Positions 20,941-32,700 of a stretch of 64,000 bases of DNA are shown one piece after another. Made by a program: the position numbers and the translations under genes. Location of the stretch: the NCBI GenBank assembly GCA_030144725.1, contig JASKMD010000029.1:1835113-1899112 (forward strand). Direction: 5' to 3'. A model generated the notes under the pieces. It did no database searches and had not been told where the DNA came from. It saw only the letters and a list, made by a program, of their open reading frames with translations. How positions within the stretch are numbered: position 1 is the stretch's first letter; every line of letters starts with the position of its first letter. This DNA comes from Haematococcus lacustris (lineage: Eukaryota; Chlorophyta; Chlorophyceae; Chlamydomonadales; Haematococcaceae).

Positions 20941-21025
20941 CATTACTGTGCCACAGCAGGCTCCTGCTGCTGCTCCTGGGCCTTGGGAGGCTTGTCTCGC
21001 AGCCGCTTGTAGCCCAGGCCAGGGT
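20705..21025 (-). mobile_element. Fanzor element 3: conserved 3' end only
   Basis: Shares the left end CCCTTGTCCCT, the hairpin region and the last coding segment ([18 protein letters not shown] then a stop, minus strand) with elements 1 and 2. Homology stops near 21025. No nuclease-coding part remains. I found no matching right target duplication. Confidence 0.65.
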
Positions 21026-21840
21026 GTGGCCGCTGCACCTGCTGGCCTCCGCGTCTGTGATGTCCGCCCACTGCCTGCGCGCAGTGCCCTGGTTGAGCAG
21101 CCGTGGTTTGCCAGGCCCAGCCAGTGAGTGCCAAGTTCATCAGTTTGGGGGGCGCCCGTGTGTACCGGTACACGAATGGGAGGCTCAGGGGCGTGCTGGT
21201 TGTACCCCCTGGGTGTGACGTACAGGTTAATGGCATGGAAGCCGTCGTTCGTGCTGACCCACAGTCAGCTGTGACACCCGTGAGAAAATGTTCGAATGGG
21301 CCAGCATGGGCCAACTAGGCCACCTCGTGCCGCGATTTTTGCACCCGCTTGCTGCTTAGGTCTAGTCAGGGCTGTCCCTTGATTATTCCTTGCGCCCGCC
21401 AAAGTGGACCCCTCGAAGCTAGGGCGCGACCGATCATATGACTTGCTGAGGAATTGGTCATATGACTGAATATGATGGCTTAAAGATGGGATATGACCGG
21501 GTCTGTAGTCAAGAGGATAATGTGGCAGATTACCACACTACTCCACCTGGGAACAACGTGTGTGAAGAGGGTTTGACGCCCTCCAAACCAGTATCGCTCT
21601 CAGTTGCAGCTAGCCCGCCGCCACACTCCTCTACTGTCCGCGAAGTTAACCATTGAGGTTGAGACCACGGCAATGAGGCTCTCTGTATCCTCTTGTAATC
21701 GATCTCTGTAGCCTTGGTCATGCGCAAAATGATATTGGCTACGCGGGTTCCATGCTCCTATCTCAAAGATGTCAAGCTCCTCAGCTGCAGCGGCCGGAGC
21801 CACCTATGTGTAATGTACAAGCCTTGTAGCATGCGATGCT
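21026..21840. other. no clear gene; contains a short dispersed repeat
   Basis: A segment at about 21265-21345 (GAATGGGCCAGCATGGGCCAA core) recurs at about 55385-55455. A plus-strand frame (21103-21318, 71 codons) is open but matches nothing I know. Confidence 0.3.
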
Positions 21841-21961
21841 AAGGTCGCATGCTATTGCTTCAGCAAAAGGGGTCAGCAAATTCGAAATGCTCGGCGGTTG
21901 GGTCCGACGGTTGGGTCGCCACGGGTCGTCCATTTGCGCTGCTGAGACGCTCCCCAAGCAG

Positions 21962-24900
21962 CTACAGGTATGCAGGAGAACCGTGTGGGGTCAGACCGCG
22001 CATCGCGCCAGCCATTTTTGCACACGGCCGAAAAGTGCAGTGGTTGCGAGCAAATGGGATTCTAGAAACATGGGAACAGGGCCCGTAGCTTGTCAAAACA
22101 GTGCCGCTGTCAAAACAATGCACATGGCACGCCAAACCGATGTAACGACGCCCCTCCACCCATGCTCGGAAGTATACAAGGCTGCTGCATTGCTTGACCG
22201 CTTCGTGAGTAGTACCTACTACCTGGCCACTCGGTAAGACCACTGAAGGTGTGTAGGCCATTGCTACGTTACCTTGCTCGACATGTTGGGTCCGATCCCT
22301 CCCGCCCGCCCTCCGCTTGCGTGTCGAGCTTGTGTCCAGCTCCGCCCTGACCCCCTGCTGCTCAGCTGGAGGGGTGGGCAGCCCAGGGGCAGCACCAGCA
22401 CCAGCTGCCTGCTGCTGCCAGGGGGGTGCAGCAGGAGGGGGGGGCAGGTCAGGGGCGGCACCAGCACCAGCTGCCTGCTGCTGCCAGGGGGGTGCAGCAC
22501 GAGGGGGGGGCAGGTTAGGGGCGGCACCAGCGCCGGCACCTGTTGCTGCCTCCAGCTCATCGCCATGCAGGGCGGCTACTGTGTTGCAGATATGGGCCAT
22601 GACAAGACCCTTCAGCTTGGGCTTCAGCCACCCCTTCATAAGCTCCTGCTGGTGGAAGCGAAGGTAAGGTATCATAGGTCAGAGCATATGCTGCAGACAG
22701 TCTATGCTGCCCCTCATGGTCCCCCACATCAACCACCACCTGTCCCACTCTATGAGTTGCTGCTGCTGCTTTCATCTCCGCCTTTGCTATCCGTTGGGCC
22801 ATAGCTGCTGCTGCCTCCTCACGCCGCACTTCCTTGCGTAGCTCTGGCGGCCGCTGTGCAAAGTCAAGCACGTCCACGCCGTCAATGGCATCGATGTGGG
22901 TACGCATGGACATGAGCTCAAGCAGAGCTGGCAGCTCCATGAACATGCCCGTCCCATGCTTGAGTAGCTGCAGCAGGGACTCCACAGGGGCATTGGAGAT
23001 TGGGCAGGCAAGGTAATACACCTCCAGATGCGCTTGCAGTTGTTGCTGGTCCTGCTCACTCAGCGCTTGCATGTCGGCCATGGCACGGATCTGCTTTTCA
23101 TGCTTCTCCCATGTGCCATGCGCGTCCCACACACGGGGGTCACACATTGGCAGCCGCTGCCCTGTCCTCTTCGGTTGCTGGCCCTCCACTTCCTGCTGTT
23201 GCTGCTGATCTTCCTGTTGTTGCTGCATCCTCTCTGCATGGCTAACCACCTCTTGCGCTGCCTCCCAACGCGTTGTAGTGTCAGAGCTGCCAAGAGCTGC
23301 AAAGAGGCCGGGCACGGCATTCTGTATTCGGACGTGCTGTTCGTAGTAGCTTGACATGGCCCGGCAATGCACCTGCAGGTAGGTGAGCAGCTGATGCTCC
23401 TGTTGCTGTCGCTGCTGAGCTGGCACCAAGTGTTGCAGCTGGCTTTGCATGTCTGACAGGAGCTGAGAGCTGTTGGTCCACGTCTGTGACAGGCTGGTCT
23501 GCACAGCTTGAACATGCCGGTACAACTCAAAAGCATGCAGGCCATCATGCTGACTTGCCCACAGGAGCTCCGGCTGAAGCATAGAACTGCCCACTACCGC
23601 CACCACGCAAATCTTCAGCAGCAGGTCGGTGTCCTTGAAGTAGCCACTAAGCGTGACCGCCCAGGGTGGGGACCGCTCCCTGTGGCTCTCCACCACACGT
23701 GCCACAGCCTCCCCGGCAAGCCGCCATACACGCATCACCGATGCAGCAGCTGTGGTGTAGCTAGCCCACCGCGTATCACAAGGAGTCTCTGGCTTGGCAC
23801 CTGACCTAGCCAAGCATAGCTCACCCCAATGCTGAGCCAAGAGGCTGGCTATGTCCTCGATTGCTGCCTTGATGCCGGCACCCAGAGCTGTCAACCCTGC
23901 CAGGAGGGTGTTGTGAAGGCCATGGCTGTAGCAAGGCTGTGCGCGGATGGCTGTGTTCTGCAAAGACATGAGCACATCACTGAGCTGTGCGATCACTCCG
24001 CTGTGACCCCCCATGTTGACAGATGCGCTGTCTGCTGTCATGCTAGCAATGTGGACGCCCTGCAGACCATTGCGTTCAAGCTCGCGCATGATGACCTGGA
24101 CGTGGGCCTCAGCTGTGGCACAAGGGATGGGGACGATGGCCAACACGTCTGTGATCTGGGCGGTGAGGCGCTGATGCTGGCCAGCGGCTACTGAACCTGG
24201 TACTGAACCAGCACCCACAGCAGCTGTCACTCTGATGACGAGCACCTTGCCATGCTTCTTGCATGTGCAGCCATCAAACTGCACGTGGATCGCTTTGGCT
24301 TGTCGTAGCTTATCTGCATGCACAATGCATGAGCAACATTGCTGAACCCTGTCCTTCACCATGTGCTTACCACCACCACCTTCCAATCCTTCCCACCCCT
24401 CCCAGCCCAGCGCAGCCCAGCCCAGCCCAGCCCAGCCCAGCCCAGCCCAGCCCAGCCCAGCCCAGCCCAGCCCAGCCCAGCCCAGCCCAGCCCAGCCCAG
24501 CCCAGCCCAGCCCAGCCCAGCCCAGCCCAGCCCAGCCCAGCCCAGCCCAGCCCAGCCCAGCCCAGCCCAGCCCAGCCCAGCCCAGCCCAGCCCAGCCCAG
24601 CCCAGCCCAGCCCAGCCCAGCCCAGCCCAGCCCAGCCCAGCCCAGCCCAGCCCAGCCCAGCCCAGCCCAGCCCAGCCCAGCCCAGCCCAGCCCAGCCCAG
24701 CCCAGCCCAGCCCAGCCCAGCCCAGCCCAGCCCAGCCCAGCCCAGCCCAGCCCAGCCCAGCCCAGCCCAGCCCAGCCCAGCCCAGCCCAGCCCAGCCCAG
24801 CCCAGCCCAGCCCAGCCCAGCCCAGCCCAGCCCAGCCCAGCCCAGCCCAGCCCAGCCCAGCCCAGCCCAGCCCAGCCCAGCCCAGCCCAGCCCAGCCCAG

Positions 24901-25680
24901 CCCAGCCCAGCCCAGCCCAGCCCAGCCCAGCCCAGCCCAGCCCAGCCCAGCCCAGCCCAGCCCAGCCCAGCCCAGCCCAGCCCAGCCCAGCTTACCTAGG
25001 GTTCTTTGCCGCAGGTACTTGTAGACCACACGCAGTTGCCGGCTCACAGTTGTGCGCTCGCCAGGCCGGTGAGTGTTGGCCATCACACACTCCTCTGTGA
25101 TGAACAGCCGCCGGCATGTGGGAAGCCGGCGACGGCTGACGTGTGTCTTCATCATCAACCTGGCTGTGCTGAGGCACTGTTGAGCTGTGTATGCTGCTGT
25201 CCTTGCTGCTGGCTGTCCAGGTGAGGCCTCTTGGGTGGGGATGAAGAGGTCACAGGGCTCAGGTAGGCTCGGCCCCAGTGTGGGCTCAGGTGGGCTCGGC
25301 CCCGGTGTGGGCTGCACTGTTGTGCCACCAGCGGGTCTGCCATGCGTGTCAAGCCGGCTGCAGTTGCTGTCAGCCCACCGGCGCAGGACCTCAATGGAAA
25401 CACATGTCTGCTTCAAGATCTGCAGTTGTTGCCTCTGCTTGCGTGTTAGTTGGGGGCGGCGCTGATACTTGCGCAGCTGGGCCTCGAGGCGGTGGTGAGC
25501 ACGCTTGGCAGTAGTCATAGCCAGTTCCTGTTGCTTGACCACAACCTCAAGAGACTCGTTCTCCAACCTCTGCTGCCTGTGTGATGCCTGCAGGTGCTTG
25601 TGCTTCTCCTCTTGGTCGTGCATGTTGGCAACTAAGACCTCCTCAATGGCTTGATGCAATTCAGCCTCGGTCATTAGCAT
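21962..25680 (-). CDS. hAT-like transposase gene, most complete copy (two main exons)
   Basis: Exon 1 is 25680-24996: a coiled-coil N-terminus (residues 1-75), then VSIEVLRRW (94-102) and a linker ending YKYLRQRTL. The donor at 24995 (CTAG|GTAAG) and the acceptor after 24314 (GCATGCAG|AT) join in phase to [15 protein letters not shown]. Exon 2 carries the RNase H-fold transposase signature: FDG (first Asp), TADSAS (second Asp block), [23 protein letters not shown] and a C-terminal [16 protein letters not shown] block. A frame break near 22675, probably a small deletion relative to the 5.4-7.2 kb relic, is followed by [15 protein letters not shown] and a Pro/Gln/Ala-rich tail ending between about 22268 and 21962. 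The TRW and C-terminal blocks support hAT, but I could not identify the catalytic Glu. The gene is probably defective because of the frame break. Confidence 0.65.
24401..24990 (-). repeat. (GGGCT)n array inside the transposase intron
   Basis: About 590 bp reading CCCAG on the plus strand and GGGCT on the sense strand of the gene, with one imperfect unit (CGCAG, 24411-24415). It fills nearly all of the intron 24314-24995. Confidence 0.95.
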
Positions 25681-25839
25681 TGCATTCTCGGCCTGCCCTG
25701 CTGGGCAATAGCCTCAGCCCTCGTTGCAATGGCTTTCAAGCCGGTAGGGCTGTGCAGATAGCCAGCCCTTGGTGAGTTGAACAGGGCTTGGAGCTGAGCA
25801 CGCCGCCGGCCCTGGACCATTGGTCTAGGATGCACAAGG

Positions 25840-26225
25840 GGTGGGAGGGTGGGCTTGGGGCTGGGAGGGAGTGGTATGGGGTGGGAGGGCGGGCTTGGGG
25901 TGGGAGTGGGTGGGAGGGCGGGGCTGGGGGTGGGAGGGGGTGGGAGGGGGTGGGAGGGGGTGGGGCTGGGGCTGGGAGGGGGTGGGAGGGGGTGGGAGGT
26001 GGGAGGGGGGAGGGGGTGGGAGGGGGTGGGAGGGGCTGGGAGGGGGTGGGAGGGGTGGGACTGGGGGTGGGAGGGGCTGGGAGGGCGGGGCTGGGGCTGG
26101 AAGGGGGTGGGAGGGGGTGAGAGGGCGGGGCTGGGGGAGGGAGTGGGTGGGAGGGCGGGGCTGGGGCTGGGAGGGGGTGGGAGGGGGTGGGAGGGGGTGG
26201 GGCCGGGGCTGGGAGGGGGTGGGGC
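25840..26225 (+). repeat. G-rich minisatellite (GGGAGGGGGTGG-type units)
   Basis: Irregular repeats of GGGTGGGAGGG and GGGGCTGGGAGG upstream of exon 1 of the minus-strand transposase gene, C-rich on the sense strand. Similar tracts lie at 27620-27930 and 54316-54620 in related copies. Confidence 0.85.
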
Positions 26226-26944
26226 TGCCATGGGGTGGTCCGGTTGGGCTAGTCAGCACTGCAAGGCAAAGTTAGGTTACGCCAATGTATGTTCCCATAA
26301 GCTTTCCCAATGAAATGACGTGCTTTCTTCTCCAACAGGTGTGTTGTTGAGTTAGGAACAAAGTTACAGAGACACAATCTAGGTATTCAGTGTGGTCAAC
26401 TCACAACATGCCAGTTTGTGGAAGGGGGTCCCTTTTTCTGCGTGACTGGCTAGAGAGAAACGCACATTCTCCGCGTATATTGCAATGTCGCTCTGTAACT
26501 TGCCCCACGACGGTCTTCCGACGCCGCCTGCACCAATGAAAGGCTCGCGGAGTGAGCCTGGCGGGCTAAACATAGATTGTACTTCAGGCTCGATGCCAAG
26601 CGCAGTTCGCTCATTGGTGCCGCTACTCACCACTAGAACAATCGATAGTGAGCAGCTGAGGTGTGTCCGCGTTCGCTTGCGCCGGCATGGACTCTGATGC
26701 AAGGATTAACGCGCCGCCTGCCAGTAGATGCGGAGTAAGTCGCAGATGCCAATGCAACGAACGCTATCGAAATCGGTGCACTTTGTAGCGAGTACTTGCA
26801 TGAAGATTACCAATCCCATGTTGGGACATCCTGACTGAAACTCAGGCGACCCCAACTAGCAAAAAATGACAGGAAATGATAGGAAACCGACCCCTGGTAA
26901 TCAAAACGACGCCGCGTCTCAGCCACGTGGTTTCTATTTATGTT

Positions 26945-28540
26945 TCGCACATCCCTGGATAGAGGACTCTGTCAGCTATGCGGTGCAGCTTGTAACATTA
27001 AATATTGTGCACTGTGCTGAGTGCTATGGCGGCTCAAATCTTGACATTCAAATTCATGCCAGTTTTGCTCATGCGGGCCTCGCCGCGACCGACCGCCGCG
27101 ACCGACATGGCCCAGTAGCCTCTGCAAACAGTCAGGGACAGTCGCCGCAGTCAAAACAATGCACATGGCACGCCAAACCGATGTAACGACGCCCCTCCAC
27201 CCATGCTCGGAAGTATACAAGGCTGCTGCATTGCTTGACCGCTTCGTGAGTAGTACCTACTACCTGGCCACTCGGTAAGACCACTGAAGGTGTGTAGGCC
27301 ATTGCTACGTTACCTTGCTCGACATGTTGGGTCCGATCCCTCCCGCCCGCCCTCCGCTTGCGTGTCGAGCTTGTGTCCAGCTCCGCCCTGACCCCCTGCT
27401 GCTCAGATGGAGGGGTGGGCAGCCCAGGGGCAGCACCAGCACCAGCTGCCTGCTGCTGCCAGGGGGGTGCAGCAGGAGGGGGGCAGGTCAGGGGCGGCAC
27501 CAGCACCAGCTGCCTGCTGCTGCCAGGGGGGTGCAGCAGGAGGGGGGGGCAGGTCAGGGGCAGCACCAGCACCAGCTGCCTGCTGCCAGTGCTGCTGCCA
27601 GTGCTGCTGCCAGTGCTGCTGCCAGTGGGAGGGGGCGGCGGGGGTGGGAGGGGCTGAGAGGGGGTGGGAAGGGTTGGCGGGGCAGTGAGGGGGCTAGGAG
27701 GGGGTGGGAGGGGCTGGGAGGAGGTGGGAGGGGGTGGGGGGGGTGGGGGAGGGTGTGGCGGGAGGAGGTGGGAGGAGGTGGGAGGTGGTAGAAGGAGGTG
27801 GGAGGGGATTGGGGGGGGTTGGGAAGGGGTGGCGGGGCAGTAGGGGGGCTGGGAGGGGGCGGGAGGGGGTGTGAGGCTTCTGCGGGGGCTGGGAGGTGGT
27901 GGGGCTGCTAGGGGGTGCGAGGGGCCAGGGTCCGGGCGGTCGGAGTAGGTTAGAAAATCCTGCAAGGCAGAGTTGGGTCACGCCAAAGTATGTTCCCACA
28001 AGCCTACTCAATGAAATGCCGTGCTTTCTTCTCCAACAACTGTGTCGTTGAGTAAGGAACAAAGTAATAACTCGAAAGTCTAATAACTCACAGTGGTCAG
28101 CTCACCACATGCCAGTTTGTGCAAGGGGGTCCCCTTTTCTGTGTGGCTGCCTAGAGAGACCTCTATCCATTCGCACTTCGCTACAATGTCGAGTTATTAC
28201 TTGCCCAACGATGGCACTCCGACGCAGCCTGCACCAATGAAAGGCTTGCGGAGTGAGCCTGGCGGGCTGAACATTGATTGTACTTCCTGCTCGATGCCAG
28301 GCGCAGTTCAATCGCTGATGCCGCTACATACCACTAGAACAATTGATGGTGAGCAGCTGAGGTGTATCCGCGCTCGCTTGCGCCGGCATGGCCTCACTCG
28401 CAAGAGTTAACGCGCCGCTTGCCAGCAGAGGCGCATTAATTCGCAGCTGCCAGTGTGATGAACGCTATCGAAAACGGTTCAGTATTGAAAGAGTACTTGC
28501 ATGAAGATTACCAACCCCATGTTGGGACATCCTGACTGAA
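26945..28540 (-). mobile_element. internally deleted, non-autonomous derivative of the hAT-like element
   Basis: 27140-27600 is nearly identical to the transposase 3' region at 22130-22560. It is joined through a G-rich minisatellite to 27950-28540, which matches the 5' region at 26250-26850. All catalytic coding sequence is missing. It lies directly beside the fuller copy in the same orientation. Confidence 0.65.
27620..27930 (+). repeat. G-rich minisatellite in the deleted hAT-like copy
   Basis: GGGAGGGGGTGGG-type irregular units, the same kind as 25840-26225. Confidence 0.85.
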
Positions 28541-29169
28541 ACTTGTGTGGTGTGCTGATAGTGCTCATATCAACTCCATGCCGTGATTTCATCTAAGGTA
28601 CAATTGCAGGCAACTACAGCGTAGTTATAACCGCAGACTGCAATGCCATGGATGATGTCATTGCCCAGCAATACATCCCATGCATCACTTGCTGTGTGTG
28701 CTCTGCAGGTGCATGCCTACGTTCCCACATCCCCTTAAAGGCCGGCAACAACAGCAGCAGCAGCAGCAGCAGGGGTGGTGGTGGGGAGGGGGCAGGAGGG
28801 CAGGGTGTGGGGCTGGGGCAGTGGGCACCATCCCCCACTCGCTCTCAGCCACTTGGCTCAGCGCCGGGCAACAACAGCAGCAGCAGCAGCAGGGGTGGTG
28901 GTGGGGAGGGGGCAGGAGGGCAGGGTTCAACAAAGGGTTCATGCAACACTAGACAACAAAGGGTTCATGCAACACTACACGCCGTCTCTCCTCCTGCGTG
29001 TAGTGTAGTGTAGTAAAAATATTTAAATTTCTACAGGACGTGTCACAGCTGATCGGGGATCGGGACATTAATCGGGGATCGGGGATCGGGGATCGGGACA
29101 ACCTGTCTCGTCGCTGTGATTTATCACAACAGTATGCCCGGAATGACCGAGAGTGGGTCAGGGTATAGT
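28541..29169. other. intergenic with tandem and direct repeats
   Basis: A block of about 60 bp (GGCAACAACAGCAGCAGCAG... GGAGGGCAGGGT) occurs twice (28743-28806 and 28866-28925). A short block containing AACAAAGGGTTCATGCAACA also occurs twice near 28927-28975. ATCGGGG units repeat at about 29051-29099. I see no gene. Confidence 0.55.
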
Positions 29170-29173
29170 GATG

Positions 29174-29178
29174 TTACA
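29174..29178 (-). terminator. TGTAA polyadenylation-type signal of ABCC copy A
   Basis: The minus strand reads TGTAAC about 530 bp after the stop at 29712. The same motif is kept at the matching place in copy B (38305-38309). Confidence 0.45.
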
Positions 29179-29711
29179 TTCATTCAACTGCCAACTCCAA
29201 CCCTCCCGCTTCAAGATTCAATAGGAAACACGGATATACACCGTGATAGTTCTACACTATTAGTTGCCTGACGCTGTTCCTGCCATACAAAATGTTCACA
29301 CATATTCGCTCACGCTATGCAAGGATGCTGCATGTCATTCTATGCAGGTACAAAGGCGACACAAGCATGCACAGTACAAGCGCAGGAACATCTCGCCAGT
29401 TATAGCTGTAGCTATAGCCTCCCCACCTAAAGCGTACACTCCCCTCATCACCGGATCCCGGCCGGTCAGCAGCAGCGGGTCACTCGGCTACAGAAAAACT
29501 CGTTGCAAAATCTTGCTGCCTCAATGGCTTGACAGCCAGCATGTGAAAGCTCCCAGCCTCTTTCAATTCTCCTCAACTATGGCTGTCAGCCCCATGGCCT
29601 GACCTAAAAACCCATCGCATACTCTCCAGCACAGAACCCACTTGCTTGCGTGTCACGGCTTGACTGGCTGCCTCTTGTCCTCCTTCACTGGCTGCTGTCC
29701 ACTGCCCCTGC

Positions 29712-32700
29712 TCAGCGCCCATGCCCTGCAGCCTGGCGTGCCGCAAAGAAGTTGGCTGCCATCTGGCGCAGTGCGGCTGCAGCAGCGTCGCCAGTCTTGT
29801 CCACCAGCTTGCTGAACATGGACTCCCGGTCAGCCAGCAGGGCGCTGGGCTCCGCATTCTCCTTCAGCACACCAGCCTCCATCACCAGCACCTGGGCAGG
29901 GCAGGGGGCAGGGGGCACTGTGAAGCCAGCACTCACTGCCCTCCAGCCTAATGGCACGCAAGGCCAGCAACCGGTGCCTCCAGCACCACAGCCTGCCGGG
30001 CCCCTCCTCTGCTGCTGGGTTCAGGTTGACCAGTGCATGCCTCTGCCAGCGGCTGTGCCTTGCCCTGCCACCCGCCCCTCACGGCCTAGGCAGCTGCTGG
30101 CCTCACCTTGTCGGACTCAATCACGGTGTCCAGGCGGTGCGCAATGGTGATGATGGTGCGTGCCTGGAATACGCGCTTGATGACGGCCTGCACCTCCTGC
30201 TCAGTGGCCGGGTCCATGGCGGCAGTGGCCTCGTCCAGGCACAGCACAGGCACCTGCAGCACCAGGGCCACCAGCCAGGGCTCAGCTCAACCACTGCTCC
30301 ACCTGGCCAGCTCGACCAGCAGCTCAGCCTATGTGGACATCAACCTCGCTGATGTCCACTCCAGCGCTGTTCCTGGGCCAACAGCCATCCACCACCAACA
30401 GCAGTGCCGGTTGGCCACACGCACCTTGCGCAGGGCAGCGCGTGACAGGCACACCAGCTGCTGCTGGCCCAGGGACCAGGCGCCTGAGCCAGTGCCAGCC
30501 ACACGGCCGTCCAGGCCGCCTGTGCGCTTCACCTGCTCCTCAAGGCTGGCCTGCGGGGCAGGACAGGGCAGAAGGGGGTCAGCTGTGGATTTGGAGCAGG
30601 GGCAGGGAGCAGTGGGAAGGGGCCAGTAGGGGTAGGGTCTGCCGCATCTGGCTGTGCGCCTGACCCTGGCAGCGCTCCCTGACTGCTGCTGCCACCAGCA
30701 CTGGCCTGGCCTGGCTCTCACCTGCTTGATTACGTCCCACAGCTCCACATCAGTGTGCTCGCTGAAGGGGTCCAGGTTGGTGCGCACGGTGCCGCTGAAC
30801 ACCACTGGCTCCTGGGGGATGATGCTCAGACCGCGGCGCAGGCGGCGCAGGGTCATGCTGGCGATGTTTGCACCGTCCACGAAGATGTTGCCCTTCTCCA
30901 GCTCAAACATGCGGTACAGCGCCAGCAGCAGCGTGCTCTTGCCCGACCCAGTGCGACCCACCACGCCAACCTGCAGTGGGGGGCAGTCAGGCAGCCAGGC
31001 AGCTCAGCAGTCCGTGGGTGCAGTAGCCTGTGGGGTGGGGAGCAGTGCCCTGTCCTGGTGCTCACCTTGTCATGGTGGGCCAGCGAGAAGGTGACGCCCT
31101 TGAGGGCAAAGGGTGCAGTGGGCGCATCTGCAGGTCATGGACAGCAAGCTGCTGGTGGGCAGAGCGTGGGCTGATGCCCAGCAATGGGAATGTTGACCAT
31201 GAGGTCGTGGGTGCATGCAAGCTGGCACAGGGGCAGCACAGGGGCAGGGACACAGGCTGGTCAGCTGGAGGTGCATCATCTCAGGCCAGCCACTGCCTGC
31301 GGGGGCTTGGGCCAGCCACTCACATTTCATCCACACGTTGTCAAACACCACGGTGCCGCGGCTGGGCCAGTTGATGGGTGCCCCGTCAGCGTCCATGGTG
31401 CCAGACTTGGCCTGCTTGCCTCCCGCTGACACCACGATGCTCAGGTCAGGCTTGCCACCACTGGTAGAGGTGCTGGAAACCGGGGTTTGATCAGCCTTGG
31501 CAGCACCCTCCACTGGAATGGAGGTGGCTGCAGCAGCAGGGAGGCGAGCAGGCCAGCAGGGGTGGGCAGCTGGGAATGGGTTTTGGTCCGGGTGCTGCAG
31601 GGTGTGGTGTGGGGCCAGCACTAGGCAGGGGCAGTCCTGTGCTCGTCAGGGTGTGCGCTGGGCTGCTGTCCAGGCAGGAGCACGGCCACCACCCACCCAG
31701 CCAGCCGATCTTCTCCACAGCAGCCAGGTTGAACAGGGACTCTGCCAGGAAGCGCACGGACCAGGTGTAGAACACAAGCATCTGCACAGAAAGCAGGGCA
31801 TGCCAGGGCAAGTGGTGCGGTGTGGTGTGGCAGGGCAGGGTATGCTGGAACAGGTCAGGTCAGGTCAGGTTGATCAGCAGCAGCGGTTGCAGTGGCGTGT
31901 CACCCAGTGTGGTTGCCCAGTGCAAGGGGCCCTCACCTGGATGGTGTTGCTGAATGCCAGTCCCACAGTGGCTGCTCCCAGCTCCTCCGCCAGGCCCACC
32001 GCAAAGCAGGACACAGCCAGCACCAGGATGGCGCCGTACAGGTCGCACCAGTGCGCCAGCCACAGGTTCAGGGACTCGCCAGTGAACACGGTGGCGTGGT
32101 GCACGTCATTCCTGAGCAGCCAAGGCGGCAATAGGCAGGCTGGGAGGGTGGTGTGCCTGGGTGCTGGGGCTGGTAGGCGGACATGGCCAGGTGCTCAGCT
32201 CAGTGGCCTGGAGCCTTGCGCCCCAGGCAGCTGTGGAGCAGCCAGGTGGCTAGCCATGCGAGGGATGTCACGCATGCTCCATGGCATGCAGGCTGGGGCT
32301 GGTGCGCCCACTCACCGCTGGATGGCAGTCTGGATGAAGAACTCGGTCTTGTTGAAGGCCTGGATGACGGACAGCCCCTCCAGCGTCTCAGCCACCAGGC
32401 CCACCAGCGCTCCTGCTCAGCAGGCAGGGCCAGGGAGCAGCTCATGCCAGGGCCAGGGCCAGGGCCACAGGGCAGGGTTTGATGCCAGGCAGGCCAGGTG
32501 CCAGCAGGGCTACCAGCACCGCCAGCAGCCCACCACAAGGCTGCCACTAGATTTGCTTGTGCACTGGCCAACTGTGGCTGTCATACAGCCCTCACCTCCT
32601 GTGGTGGTGCGGTGCGCCTTGAGCTTGGTGGCAGCGGGCAGGTAGAACACCAACATGATCAGGGTCACGATGATGAGCACGCCCGCAAAGGCGGAGAAGT

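Larger units (their letters stand above)
22100..26866 (-). mobile_element. hAT-like DNA transposon, main copy
   Basis: Boundaries come from comparison with the deleted copy at 26945-28540. Shared left-side sequence begins near 22110-22140 (AAAACAATGCACATGGCAC). Shared right-side sequence runs from about 26250 to GAAGATTACCAATCCCATGT near 26805-26835. The element contains the transposase gene, a G-rich minisatellite upstream of exon 1 and a (GGGCT)n array in the intron. Terminal inverted repeats were not resolved. Confidence 0.55.

Noticed and set aside
20943..21314. Minus-strand 123-codon protein
   Set aside because: Only its last 25 codons match the Fanzor C-terminal tail; the rest is unrelated sequence joined at the element edge.
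24263..25100. SPAQP-repeat proteins on the plus strand
   Set aside because: Translation of the CCCAG array in an intron of the minus-strand transposase gene.
25674..26313. Pro-rich and Gly-rich proteins on both strands
   Set aside because: Frames through the G-rich minisatellite; no family or splice support.
31497..32645. Plus-strand 382-codon frame across the ABCC region
   Set aside because: Shadow of minus-strand exons and GC-rich introns; the minus-strand exon chain has clear family motifs.
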